DNA from: VRUE01 sp963703895 | GTDB lineage: Bacteria > Actinomycetota > Thermoleophilia > Solirubrobacterales > 70-9 | DNA: 64,000 bases | Direction: 5' to 3' | Assembly: GCA_963703895.1 (NCBI GenBank) | Contig: CAVPFX010000003.1 | Location: 620,001-684,000, forward strand | Part shown: positions 17,569 to 26,600 of the stretch, piece after piece | How positions within the stretch are numbered: position 1 is the stretch's first letter | How the letters are laid out: every line of letters begins with the position of its first letter | Notes under the pieces: model-generated | Databases searched by the model: none | Told to the model about the DNA's origin: nothing | The model's input: the letters and a program-made list of their open reading frames with translations, nothing else | Program-made: the position numbers and the translations under genes

Positions 17569-17678
17569 ATGTGCAGAGTAGCCGGGCGCCATCTCCTCCG
17601 CTCCCGCGAGAACGTGCTTATGACAACCGGCGATCTCACGTCCTCGCTCCCGCGTCCGGGGATGGCTAGCCTTGCTGG

Positions 17679-19091
17679 ATGGCAACGCAAGGACGCCACC
17701 TCGATCGACTCACCGCCGTCGACGCCTCGTTCCTGACCAACGAGAGCTCGGCGAGCCACATGCACGTCGGCGCGATCCTGATTTTCGAGGGCCCGCCGCC
17801 CAAATACGTCGACCTGGTCGAGCACGTTCGGGGGCGGCTGAGCCAGGTCCCCCGTTTCCGCCAACGCCTCGTGGTGCCGCCGCTGGAGGCCGGCCGACCG
17901 CTCTGGGCCGACGACGTCAACTTCAACCTGACCTACCACATCCGCCACTCCGGATTGCCCGATCCAGGCGGCGAGCAGCAGCTGAAGCGACTCGCCGCGC
18001 GCGTCTTCTCGCAGCAGCTCGACCGCTCGAAGCCGCTCTGGGAGCTCTGGCTGGTGCAGGGCCTGGAGCGCGACCGCTTCGCCCTGCTGACCAAGACCCA
18101 TCATGCGATGGTCGACGGAATCTCCGGCGTGGACATCGGCACGGTTCTCTTCGACCTCGAGCCGGTGCCCGAGCCCGCCGCCAGCGACGACGGCTGGGTG
18201 CCTGCGCCCGAGCCGAGCACGATCGACCTGGTAGCCCGCGGTGCCGCCGACGCGGCCGCCGCGCCGGTGAAGCTGGTCGAGCGCGCGGTCGAGGCGGTGC
18301 GCCACCCCGAGTCCGCCGCGCGGCGGATCGGCGAGGCGCTCGAGGGAGTCGGCGAGATCGTCGGCGCCTTCGCCGACCCCGCTCCCGACGTGCCGCTGAA
18401 CCTGCCGATCGGCCCGCACCGGCGCTTCACCTGGGCGCGCTCTGAGCTGGCCACCTTCAAGCGGATCAAGGACGCGCTCGGCGGCACCGTCAACGACGTC
18501 GTCCTGGCCGTGGTGACCGGGGCGCTGCGCGAGTGGCTGCACAGCCGCGGCGTGCGCACTGAGGGCCTGGAGCTGCGGGCGCTGGTGCCGGTCTCGATTC
18601 GCAGCCAGGACGAGCGCGGCGACCTCGGCAACCGGATCGCGGCTATGCGCGGGCCGCTGCCGGTCTACGTCGAGGACCCGGTGCGGCGGCTGAGGGTGGT
18701 GAGCGAGCAGATGGAGGGGCTGAAGCGCTCCAAGCAGGCGCTCGGGGCCGAAGTGATCTCTCGCTTCAACGACTTCGCGCCGCCGACGCTGCTGGCGCAG
18801 GCCTCGCGGATCAACTTCTCGACCCGGCTCTTCAACCTGATCGTGACCAACGTGCCGGGGCCGCAGATCCCGCTCTACGTGCTCGGTCGCGAACTCGAGG
18901 AGGTCTTCCCGGTCGCCTTCCTGCCGCCAAACCACGCGATGGCGGTGGCGATCATGAGCTACAACGGCCGCGTCGGCTTCGGCCTGCTCGCCGACTACGA
19001 CGAGATGGAGGACGTGGAAGCGATCGCCGAGGGCCTCAATCGCTCGCTCGCCGAGCTCGAGCAGGCCGCGGCGGCGGCCGCGCGCGCCTGA
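17679..19091 (+). CDS. WS/DGAT-type wax ester synthase/diacylglycerol acyltransferase
   Basis: 470 aa, the full length for the family. It transfers acyl groups from acyl-CoA to fatty alcohol or diacylglycerol to make storage lipids at the membrane. The catalytic HHxxxDG reads THHAMVDGISG (~residue 135). The N-terminus (DRLTAVDASFLTNES) and later segments (NDVVLAVVTGALREWL, then NLIVTNVPGPQIPLYVLG) are typical. TAGCCT lies 6 nt upstream of the ATG, so the mRNA is probably leaderless. Divergent from ispH. Confidence 0.92.
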   Translation: MATQGRHLDRLTAVDASFLTNESSASHMHVGAILIFEGPPPKYVDLVEHVRGRLSQVPRFRQRLVVPPLEAGRPLWADDVNFNLTYHIRHSGLPDPGGEQQLKRLAARVFSQQLDRSKPLWELWLVQGLERDRFALLTKTHHAMVDGISGVDIGTVLFDLEPVPEPAASDDGWVPAPEPSTIDLVARGAADAAAAPVKLVERAVEAVRHPESAARRIGEALEGVGEIVGAFADPAPDVPLNLPIGPHRRFTWARSELATFKRIKDALGGTVNDVVLAVVTGALREWLHSRGVRTEGLELRALVPVSIRSQDERGDLGNRIAAMRGPLPVYVEDPVRRLRVVSEQMEGLKRSKQALGAEVISRFNDFAPPTLLAQASRINFSTRLFNLIVTNVPGPQIPLYVLGRELEEVFPVAFLPPNHAMAVAIMSYNGRVGFGLLADYDEMEDVEAIAEGLNRSLAELEQAAAAAARA

Positions 19092-19126
19092 ACCGGCCCG
19101 CGCCCCGCGCCGACTAGGCTAAGTCG

Positions 19127-19603
19127 GTGGCAATCCTCGTCGCCCTCTTCATCGTCGTCCCGATCGTCGAGCTCTACGTGATCATCCAGATCGGCTCGCT
19201 GATCGGGGTCTGGCCGACGATCGCGCTCCTGCTCGCCGACGCGATCCTCGGCTCGCTGCTGCTGCGCCACCAGGGCCGCGGCGCCTGGCGCCGCTTCAAC
19301 GCCGCCCTCGCCGAGCGCCGCTTCCCCGGCCGCGAGGTCGCCGACGGCCTGCTGATCGCGATCGGCGGCACCCTCCTGCTCACCCCCGGCTTCGTCACCG
19401 ACATCTTCGGCCTGATCTTCCTGATCCCACCGACGAGGGCGATCGTCAGGCACCTGATGGGTGGTTATGTCACCAGGCGTTTCGTCATCGTCGGGGCGCC
19501 GGGCTCGGCGGGGCCAGCGGGTCCAACAACCTCAAGCCGCCAGTACGACTACGACGCCACGGCCGAGGAGATCGACGCCGACGATCCGCGGCTGCCGGGC
19601 TAG
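19127..19603 (+). CDS. fxsA: FxsA-family cytoplasmic membrane protein
   Basis: 158 aa. Starts with the family pattern IVVPIVELYVIIQIGSLIGV, then ADAILGSLLLRHQGRGAW and GGTLLLTPGFVTDIFGLIF. FxsA in E. coli relieves phage T7 exclusion by the F plasmid; its physiological role is unknown. GTG 19127 follows TAGGCT by 6 nt. The C-terminal ~40 residues are variable and charged. Its stop overlaps the convergent membrane-protein gene by 4 bp. Confidence 0.88.
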   Translation: MAILVALFIVVPIVELYVIIQIGSLIGVWPTIALLLADAILGSLLLRHQGRGAWRRFNAALAERRFPGREVADGLLIAIGGTLLLTPGFVTDIFGLIFLIPPTRAIVRHLMGGYVTRRFVIVGAPGSAGPAGPTTSSRQYDYDATAEEIDADDPRLPG

Positions 19604-20530
19604 CCGTCCTGCTCCTGGCTTTCCTGCCAGGCTCGCTTGACCTTTCGCGGAGTGCGGGTGGTAGCTCCCCAGGCGGGGGGATCCTCGGCCCCCCAATAAG
19701 TCATTCGATCGGGAGAAGCTCGGATCGATGTACCACCCTTTCGGCCGGGTTTGATCCGAGTAGCTGCGCGGATCCAGCGAGTGATCGGTTTGCGGGGAAT
19801 CGCCGCCGGTGGCCTGCGCCCCTGCGGCGGCCGGTTCGCTGCGAGTGCGCAAATCGAAGTAGAGCAGCGCCGTCGCCAGCGCCCCGAACGACAGGGAAAA
19901 GACCTGGACAACCAATCCGACCAGAAGCGAGACGACGCTCGTGGGGTCGTCTTCAAAGCCGAGGCCGCCCAAAAATATGGGCACCGTTGTGATCAGGCCG
20001 ACGTAGAAGGCAAAGACGAAGACGTGGCCATAGCGGTCGTCCGTTAGCTCGGCGCTGCGGCGCAGGGCCGGGATCCATCCCTCGTGATCGATCGCGGCCG
20101 ATTGAGCGACGACGATCCAGCGCAGACTCAGAATGATGCCCGGGACGATCAGAGCCAGGAATCCAACAAAGATTCCCAATCCGGAAATGATCGAAGCTGC
20201 CGCAACAACCGGCAGCACTCGGAGTCCCTGCCGGGCGACCGGACCAAGCCGCGGACTACCCCCTTCGCGCGCTTCGCGCACCGCGTGGACATGAAGAGCC
20301 GAGATCAGCGGGCCGACCAGGCACCACTCGATCAGCGTCAAGAGAAACCCGACACCGGCGGAAAGGGACGACTCCGTCAGCGCCCCGGAACCGGTGACAC
20401 CAAGAACGATGGCGTCGTAGGGAACGATCACCGCAGCGGCCAGCACGGGGAAGATCAGCGGGTAGCGCCGATACAGGCCGAACGTATCGGCGATGAGTTG
20501 GTGCGCTGAGCGGGGGTGGTTGGCGTTCAT
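19600..20530 (-). CDS. Polytopic membrane protein with C-terminal GWYIDP/WGAEDPPAW tail, frameshifted near 19718
   Basis: About 230 residues of membrane domain with ~6 hydrophobic segments (YPLIFPVLAAAVIVPYDAIV, IIS-GLGIFVGFLALIVPG, FVFAFYVGLITTVPIFLG), similar to glycerophosphodiester-phosphodiesterase membrane domains. After a Pro/Asp-rich linker comes GWYIDPS; the frame then runs on as nonsense to 19532. The conserved end (PDRMTYWGAEDPPAWG, TRTPRKVKRAWQES) is in another frame ending at 19600. Removing one T near 19718 restores it. The YIDP and YWG pieces recall DUF2510-type tails. Function unknown. Confidence 0.7.
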
Positions 20531-20567
20531 TAACCGGCGTTCTATCTAGGGAAGAAGTCCCAGGAAC

Positions 20568-20589
20568 CTTCGTCGAAGTGCCGACGAAG
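20568..20589 (-). terminator. Hairpin downstream of the exported-protein gene
   Basis: 8-bp perfect stem CTTCGTCG/CGACGAAG with a 6-nt loop, between the stop at 20627 and the next start at 20530. No U tract. The remaining ~95 bp between the genes shows nothing else except a GGCC-TTCTT-GGCC mini-palindrome at 20591. Confidence 0.4.
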
Positions 20590-20626
20590 TGGCCTTCTTG
20601 GCCAAGTGCTCGAACTTGAGGTACCC

Positions 20627-21562
20627 CTATTGCACCCGGAACGGGTGGCTCGGGTTGAGTACGGCTCGGATCAAGCTGGCTCGAGTGCCGGGCCCAGTCA
20701 GTCGCACGTTCGCGCGACCAGGAAAATCAACGCTGAGGTCACCCTGCCAGCGAACCTTCTTTTGCCCAGACGGGCGGAAATAGCTGGCCTCACCTACGAA
20801 TGGCTCCGGTGGATTGACCTCGGCCGTTCCGGACGGAACGTCAAAGTCAAATGAACCCGCCGCACCAGTGGCCTCAACCCCCCGAAAAATCAAAACGCGC
20901 CCTCGCTGCTCAGAAACCGAGGCACTAAACCTCGCCAGTCGGCTCGGGCTGTTCTTCATCGCGCTGAACTTGAATTGACGCCCACGACGACGCGCAACGG
21001 TCAGTCGAGCACCAGGTGAGTGACCGCCGGAACCTTCGGACTTGGGGCCTCCCGGACAGACGAGGTTCAACGCTTCTTTCACTTCTCCGCGAGCAGAGCT
21101 GGCGTGAACCTCGCTGTACCTTTCCTCGCCCACGAGGTCGATGGTCCCCTCGTAGCGACCGGTATCCACAAGAACGGGCTTTCCGCCACAGTCCGAGTGA
21201 TCTGTCCGAGACTCACCGGAAGAGACGAAGTCGAGGTCTATCCGACCGATAGCTCCGAGGTCTGCTTCGATGGAGGTTGGACCAACCACAGCCGGGGCAA
21301 GGTAGACCGCCGCGGCGTGACGCGAGCGCATCGTTAGATAGACCTCACCGCGCCCCGTGCGGGGATTCTCGAATGCGATCGCCGAAAGCGTGTAGCCATT
21401 GCTGGCATGCAGTCGGAACCCGGGAGGAATCAACGGTGGAGCACCGACTTGACCTTGTTGGCCAGCCACAGCGACGGAGGTCGAGATTGCGGCGGCAAGC
21501 ACAACGACGACGGCAAGGCCGGCGACAGACGACACTCGAGTCGCAAATGCTTTCAGTTCCAT
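20627..21562 (-). CDS. Exported protein of unknown function
   Basis: 311 aa from ATG 21562. A Sec signal peptide (RVSSVAGLAVVVVLAAA, cleavage probably after SVAVAG) precedes a secreted, Ser/Gly/Arg-rich beta-type region. Two cysteines (HSDCGGKPVLVDTGRYEG and NLVCPGG) may form a disulfide. No enzymatic motif is seen. The frame is open upstream to 21766, where it reads through the sufT-derived repeat (EMMTEDA); I consider that non-coding because the signal peptide starts at 21562. The gene lies just outside the left repeat of the Rhs region. Confidence 0.65.
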   Translation of the reverse strand: MELKAFATRVSSVAGLAVVVVLAAAISTSVAVAGQQGQVGAPPLIPPGFRLHASNGYTLSAIAFENPRTGRGEVYLTMRSRHAAAVYLAPAVVGPTSIEADLGAIGRIDLDFVSSGESRTDHSDCGGKPVLVDTGRYEGTIDLVGEERYSEVHASSARGEVKEALNLVCPGGPKSEGSGGHSPGARLTVARRRGRQFKFSAMKNSPSRLARFSASVSEQRGRVLIFRGVEATGAAGSFDFDVPSGTAEVNPPEPFVGEASYFRPSGQKKVRWQGDLSVDFPGRANVRLTGPGTRASLIRAVLNPSHPFRVQ

Positions 21563-21614
21563 CCCGCAGACAATACCCTGCGAGTACCAGAAGTTGTTGT
21601 CCGTTGCTCGACTT

Positions 21615-21636
21615 GCGTCCTCGGTCATCATCTCTG
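21615..21636 (-). repeat. Left copy of a 22-bp direct repeat derived from the sufT 3' end
   Basis: Identical over 22 bp and in the same orientation to 30275-30296, where it encodes EMMTEDA of SufT. Similarity extends ~8 bp further with two 1-bp gaps. The two copies enclose the 8.6-kb Rhs/PH-like region, as duplicated attachment sites would. The flanks 21563-21822 hold no other gene. Confidence 0.6.
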
Positions 21637-21822
21637 AAACTCTTGGCACAATCAGCCTGCATTTGGACAACTTTTGCTCGCGGTGGGGAAGGAGGTAGGG
21701 ACGGCACCTCCTCGCAGCTCTAGAGCAAAGGCTCTGGGTTTGGACATCGCCGACAATTTTACCCACCCCTCAGCCCGGCGTATGACAAGTGACCCTGGAG
21801 TTCGGCCGGGCTACTAGAAAGG

Positions 21823-22287
21823 CTAAGGGCGAGAGACTTTCTTGTGCTCTACCTCGAGGCGATCTTTGGCCGCCCTGAAAAGCGCCTGGCCAAACTCCTC
21901 TTCAGCCTGCGATTGCGTAAAAAAACCAACAAACCCCTTTTGGCGGCCGTCGCGAAGACAAATACGGAATCGCGGTCTTTCCCCTTTTTCGCGAAGCTCA
22001 AAACTCTCGATTTCGCTCCACCGCCATTGATAGGTACGCCAGACCGTCCGAGCCTTGACGCCTTGCTGTTCGAATGCAATCTCACCTAGGGGCATGCGCA
22101 CAAAGACCCCAAAAGCGAAGATGGTCGCAAAGGCTGACAGGAGTGCTGCCGGACCACCGATTTGAACTGCCTGGAACAGGACCGATAGCGCGATAAGTCG
22201 ATTACGACGACCCCGAACCACATGACCTTTTATACGCCACGTGCCAACGCGAAGAAGGGTCCCGTTCGGCGGCAAATCCATGACCAT
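21823..22287 (-). CDS. PH-like membrane protein A of the Rhs region
   Basis: 154 aa: two hydrophobic segments (~27-75: LIALSVLFQAVQIGGPAALL, FATIFAFGVFVRM) followed by a PH-like beta domain (~85-140) containing WRWSEIESFELR and RICLRDGRQKGFVGFF. It is paralogous to the proteins at 22315 and 23152 in the W-x-E-I/V-x-x-F-x-L ... LRI-x-L-x-DGR pattern. Unlike them it lacks the C-terminal ELNRR. It lies 27 bp downstream of the 22315 gene. Function unknown; as a Rhs-linked partner it could be an immunity protein. Confidence 0.65.
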   Translation of the reverse strand: MVMDLPPNGTLLRVGTWRIKGHVVRGRRNRLIALSVLFQAVQIGGPAALLSAFATIFAFGVFVRMPLGEIAFEQQGVKARTVWRTYQWRWSEIESFELREKGERPRFRICLRDGRQKGFVGFFTQSQAEEEFGQALFRAAKDRLEVEHKKVSRP

Positions 22288-22314
22288 CGTCGACAGTTGT
22301 CGCTCACAAACCGG

Positions 22315-22686
22315 CTAGCTGGCAGAGGCACGCCGATTGAGCTCAGCGACCCGTTCCTTCGCCAGCTCTCGCTCTTTCCTTGATCGGCCCTTGAATCCGG
22401 GGGTTCGGACACGCCCGCCGTCGGCCAAGTCGATCCTCAGCACGGGCGCATAGATTGCTGCAGTCAGCTCGAAGCGTTCGACTTCACGCCAAGTCCAGCG
22501 CCTTCGTCGGATCGCGCCCTGGACGACGATGCCGTCCTGGTCGACGATCAATCCCGACCTGCACTTCGCCGCTATGTATATCCCCCCGGCTATGCATAGC
22601 AGACCCACGACGGGCCTCAACCAGCTCGGCACATGGTGATACTGACCATGTCCCGAGAACACACCCACCAAACCAACGAGGATCAA
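22315..22686 (-). CDS. PH-like membrane protein B of the Rhs region
   Basis: 123 aa. Two hydrophobic segments (ILVGLVGVFSG and LRPVVGLLCIAGGIYIA) then a PH-like domain with LIVDQDGIVVQG, WTWREVERFEL, LRIDLADGGRV and the end VAELNRR shared with protein C. It begins 38 bp after the end of the decayed Rhs tip, in the same place relative to it that protein C has relative to the intact Rhs gene. The start (TTG 22686) is uncertain and the N-terminus may be truncated. Confidence 0.6.
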   Translation of the reverse strand: MILVGLVGVFSGHGQYHHVPSWLRPVVGLLCIAGGIYIAAKCRSGLIVDQDGIVVQGAIRRRRWTWREVERFELTAAIYAPVLRIDLADGGRVRTPGFKGRSRKERELAKERVAELNRRASAS

Positions 22687-22723
22687 GGTCCGCCGATGAT
22701 CAACGTCAGGGCAGCTTTGTCAC

Positions 22724-23151
22724 TCATTGTGAATCTCAGTGGCCGGCAACTCGCTCATCGGATCGTGGGTCACTGCGCAGTCGCCGGGTCGTAGAACCTA
22801 GCACGCAGGTATTGCAGGCCAGTCGCAGCATCCGTGTACTGACCCGCGAAGCCCAATGGCGTCATTGCCGTCCGTCTTGCCTTCAAGCCCGCCGTAAGGC
22901 GTAATAGCCGAAGGTCACGCTCGTTTCGCCTTCTGCGTCGGTCAGTAGACGCGTACTATCGAGCTGGTCGTGATGCAGGTAGGTCGGTTTTCGCCCGACA
23001 CCTGCTCAACCGGCAGGGCCATTCGGCCCGTAGATGTAGCTGTTTTCGCCGTCGTCCAAGAGCAGCAGCAGAAGCGAGCTGCTGCTGTCCCAAGTCAGAT
23101 AGTAGATCGCCAGACCATCAGTCTTCGTGGCGAGTAGGCCGACCGCCGCCG
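22724..23151 (-). pseudogene. Decayed Rhs core tip (orphan module relic)
   Basis: The minus strand encodes broken pieces of the same Rhs core as the intact gene. They are LLATKTDGLAIYYLTWDSS, then DDGENSYIYGPNG followed by a stop, YLHHDQLDSTRLLTDAEGE in another frame, and PLGFAGQYTDAATGLQYLRA with RFYDPATAQ in a third; the end reads THDPMSELPATEIHNE and a stop. DNA identity with 24130-24510 is obvious. Stops and frame changes are spread through it, so this is real decay rather than one sequence error. It separates PH-like proteins C and B. Confidence 0.85.
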
Positions 23152-23634
23152 TCAAATCGAGCGGGCATCGGACACCCGCCGGTTCAACTCCGCGACCATC
23201 GCCTCAGCTCGTTCCCATTCATTGGAGGTCCGGGCTTCAAAGCCTACGGCCCGCGACTCCCGGCCATCCTGGAGTCGAATCCGCAGAGCCGGCTTGCCGA
23301 TCATTGACCGCTTGAGTCGAAACTCCGCGATCTCTGACCAATCGTAATCGAAATGACGCAATCGGGTCTGAATGGTGATTCCCCTCTCCCTCACGATCAC
23401 CCCAGCACGCGCTCCGCTCGCAACCAGCAAGCCGAATCCCAGCCAACCAACAGCGAGGACGTATCTCAGCGGCCCATGAAAGTCGCTATCAGGTGACGGG
23501 GCTCGCAGCAACAAGAACAACCCGGCCAGGCCAGCAGCTATCGCCAGCACCCAGCCCAGCGTCTCCGCCCAATCGTTCAGCCGTAGTCTCTCTCCTTCCG
23601 GCAGCAGCTCTTTACCTTGCTCCAGATGTTCCAT
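23152..23634 (-). CDS. PH-like membrane protein C, coupled to the Rhs gene (candidate immunity protein)
   Basis: 160 aa. Two hydrophobic segments (GWVLAIAAGLAGLFLLLRAP and LRYVLAVGWLGFGLLVASG) then a PH-like domain: GVIVRERGITIQTRLRHF, YDWSEIAEFRLKR, LRIRLQDGRESRAVGF, VAELNRRVSD. The ATG at 23634 lies 4 nt after the Rhs stop codon (23639-23641), so translation is almost certainly coupled. A small gene tightly following the variable Rhs tip is the usual place of the immunity gene. The family assignment as PH-like is by pattern only; the immunity role is inferred. Confidence 0.7.
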   Translation of the reverse strand: MEHLEQGKELLPEGERLRLNDWAETLGWVLAIAAGLAGLFLLLRAPSPDSDFHGPLRYVLAVGWLGFGLLVASGARAGVIVRERGITIQTRLRHFDYDWSEIAEFRLKRSMIGKPALRIRLQDGRESRAVGFEARTSNEWERAEAMVAELNRRVSDARSI

Positions 23635-23638
23635 TTAC

Positions 23639-26600
23639 TCACTGCCCCTGAAGTGCGTGGACAAACTCCAGAAAGAGCCCAGGAGCATCGTTGGCTATTT
23701 CGAGTACTCGGCGACCAAGCGGCGAAAGGCCACCGATCGAACCAGGCACCATGTCAAGGAGCCCGCCTGGCGCACCCCCGACCAACAAGACGAGCATGCC
23801 CACAAGCTGGTTTGAAACAAAGTCGAAACATGAATCGTTATTCGCATGCAGAATATTTGACACGGTCGTAAGGAAAAGTCCCGCTGCGATGGCCTCCACT
23901 GCACCGCATCCTGGGGTCAGCGCGCAGATCACACCCGCGACAGGTCCAGTGGCGGGTGATTCGAGGACTTCTTCGGCCCCTTGTCCAAGACAGTCAAGAA
24001 TATTCGGATATCTACCTATAGTCCCAAAAGACTCAACACAGGCGCGACCAGTAGGATCAAAGTAGGTAAGCGGATTATTGCGCGCATACTCGTAAGGTGA
24101 ACGCGTCAACTCAGCCAGCGGGTCTTTCGTCAAGAACTGCGCGGTTGCCGAATCGTAGAACCGGGCACGAAGGTACTGAAGGCCGCTTTCGGCATCGGTG
24201 TACTGACCGGCAAAGCCGAGCGGCGTCGCAGCCGTCCCAGTCACGCCTTCGAGCTCGCCATACGGCGTGTAGCTGAAACCTGCGCTGGCTTCGCCGCTCG
24301 CATCCGTCAGCAAACGAGTGCTGCCGAGCTGGTCGTGGTGCAGGTAACTCGGTACTTCTTCGGCATCGACCTGCTCGATCGGCAAGCCATTGGGTCCATA
24401 GATATAGCTGTTTTCGCCATCATTCAGCACAAACGGAAGCGACCCGCTGTTGTCCCAGGTGAAGTAGTGAGTCGTCAGTCCGGTGGTCTTCGAGGCGAGT
24501 AGACTGGTGGCGTCGTAAGCGAAGGCCTCTTCGATCGTAGGCACTTCACCTTCTTCAGGTCGTTCGACTGAAATCAGATTGCCGGCCTGGTCGTATCCGT
24601 AGTCAGTCGCTGGGCCAGCTTCGGGTGTCGCTTTCGTTCGCTCCCCGAATTTGTCGTAGCTGTAGGCAATGCCGGTTCCGGCTTCGAGCTGGCTGGCTGC
24701 GTCGTAGGTGTTGGTCGTTCCGGGCGCTTTCGTCAGGCTGTCGGCCTGGTCGTATTCGAAGCTCGCTGCGCCGGCTTCGACTAGGCGCTCGCTTTCGTCG
24801 TAGCCATAAACAACTGCCGCTGAGCCCGGCAGGCCCGATCTGACTTCTTCTTCGACCTGACCGAATTTGTCGCGCAGGTAGGACAGCGAGGCAAGCGTTT
24901 CCGGCCCGCTTGTGAATTTCGCCCCACTCATCCGATCCGCTTGGTCGTAGGCGTATTCGTCCGCGTTGCCGCTTGCGACCGGGAAGGCAATCGCTTCCAG
25001 GTTGGAGTCGGCGTCATAGGAGAAGGTCGTCGTTCCTTCGAGCCAGTCGGTCACGGCTTCCAGCCGCCCGGCTTTGTCAAAGGTCCTCGCGATGGCTTTT
25101 CCGTTTGGATAGAGGATGCCGGTGAGCTCTTCGCCGAGGTTGTAGCCATAGCCGACGACGCTGCCGTGGCCGTCTTCGGCTTCCCGCAGCCTGCCCAGCT
25201 GGTCATAGCCGAAGGTTGATTCGCCGGTCCCGTCGACCATCTTGATCACGTTGCCGTCGGGGTCGTATTCGAATTCGGCGTTCGGTGTCGTGCCATCTGA
25301 GTAACCGATCCCGATGAGCCGATTGGCTTTGTCATAGGCATAGCTGGTTTTTCTTTCGGCAGGATCGATCATCGCCTTGAGGTTGCCGGCGGCGTCGAAT
25401 TCCTCCGTCGTTTTGCGCCCCAGGGGATCGACCACTTCGATTGGCTCTCCGAGAGCATTTCGGACGTAGGCCGTCGTATGTTCGTTGGCATCGGTCTGGC
25501 CGGTGATGGTGCCGGCGCCGTCGTATTTTGTTTTTAGGACGGCGCCGTTGGGCTTTTCGACTTCGATCCGCTCGTTATCGGCGCTGTAGGTGTAGCTGGT
25601 GGTGTGGCCGTTGGCGTCGGTCTTGGCTTCGAGGTTGCCGTTGGGGTCATAGGCGTATTCGACCGAGCCGCCAAGCGGGTCGGTCGCTTTAAGCGGCCTG
25701 CCGAGCGGATCGCGTTCGATCGCCGTCGTGTATTCGGAGGCTTTGGCACCTTCGGCGTTGCCGCGCGGCGTGACGGTCGACGTCAGCCGCGAGTCGTTGT
25801 CATAGCCAAGCGTCTGCGTGTTGCCCAGGGGATCGGCTTCGCTGGTCCGGTTGCCGTAGCTGTCATAGCCGTAGGTCCAGGTTCTTTCGAGCGGATCGGT
25901 GATGCTTTCGAGCTGGCCGTGTTCGTCGTATTCGAAGGTCGTGGTCTGCGTCGTTTCTTCTGGGCCCGGACGCGAGATGCCTTCGACGTTGCCGTTCCCA
26001 TCGCGCGCGATCGTCGTCGTCTCGCCACCCGGAGTGGTTTCGCTCACGACATCGTGGGTTTCGTTGAAGGCCCATTCCCTTTCGTTGCCCAGCGGATCTC
26101 TTTCGCTGAACCGGTTGCCTTTAGCGTCGTAGTCATAGCTCGTCGTGTGGCCGTTGCCATCGGTGACGCCGGTGAGCTGACCGGCCGTGCTGTAGGAGAA
26201 GGTTTCCGTGGTGGCGTCCGCGGTGCCATAGCCGCGCGTGATCGAGAAGGGCTGGTTGTTGCTCGTAAACCACTCATCGGTGACCGAGCCGGTGGCTTTG
26301 TTCGTGACCTTGGTGTGAAACGGCCCGTATTCGAAGGCGATCGTGCGCCCGGCGGGATCGGTCTGGCTGATCACCCGATTCGAGCCGTCGTATTCGTTGG
26401 TGGCTTTCCCGCCCCGGCCGTCGGTCATCGTTGTCATCCGGTGGCTGGCGTCGTATTTGAACTGCCAGCGAGGGGCTTCTTCCCCCGGAAGAGTCACGCT
26501 CTTTAGGTCTTTGCCTTCGTAGGCGTATTTGATCACATGGCCCATCGGGTCTTTGGCGCTTTCGACCAGGCCTTCACCGTTGTAGGTGAGTGTGATTTTC

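Noticed and set aside
17166..18935. 589-codon minus-strand frame opposite the WS/DGAT gene and running into ispH
   Set aside because: Most of it is antisense to a clear acyltransferase; its end is an alternative frame of ispH. No domain of its own.
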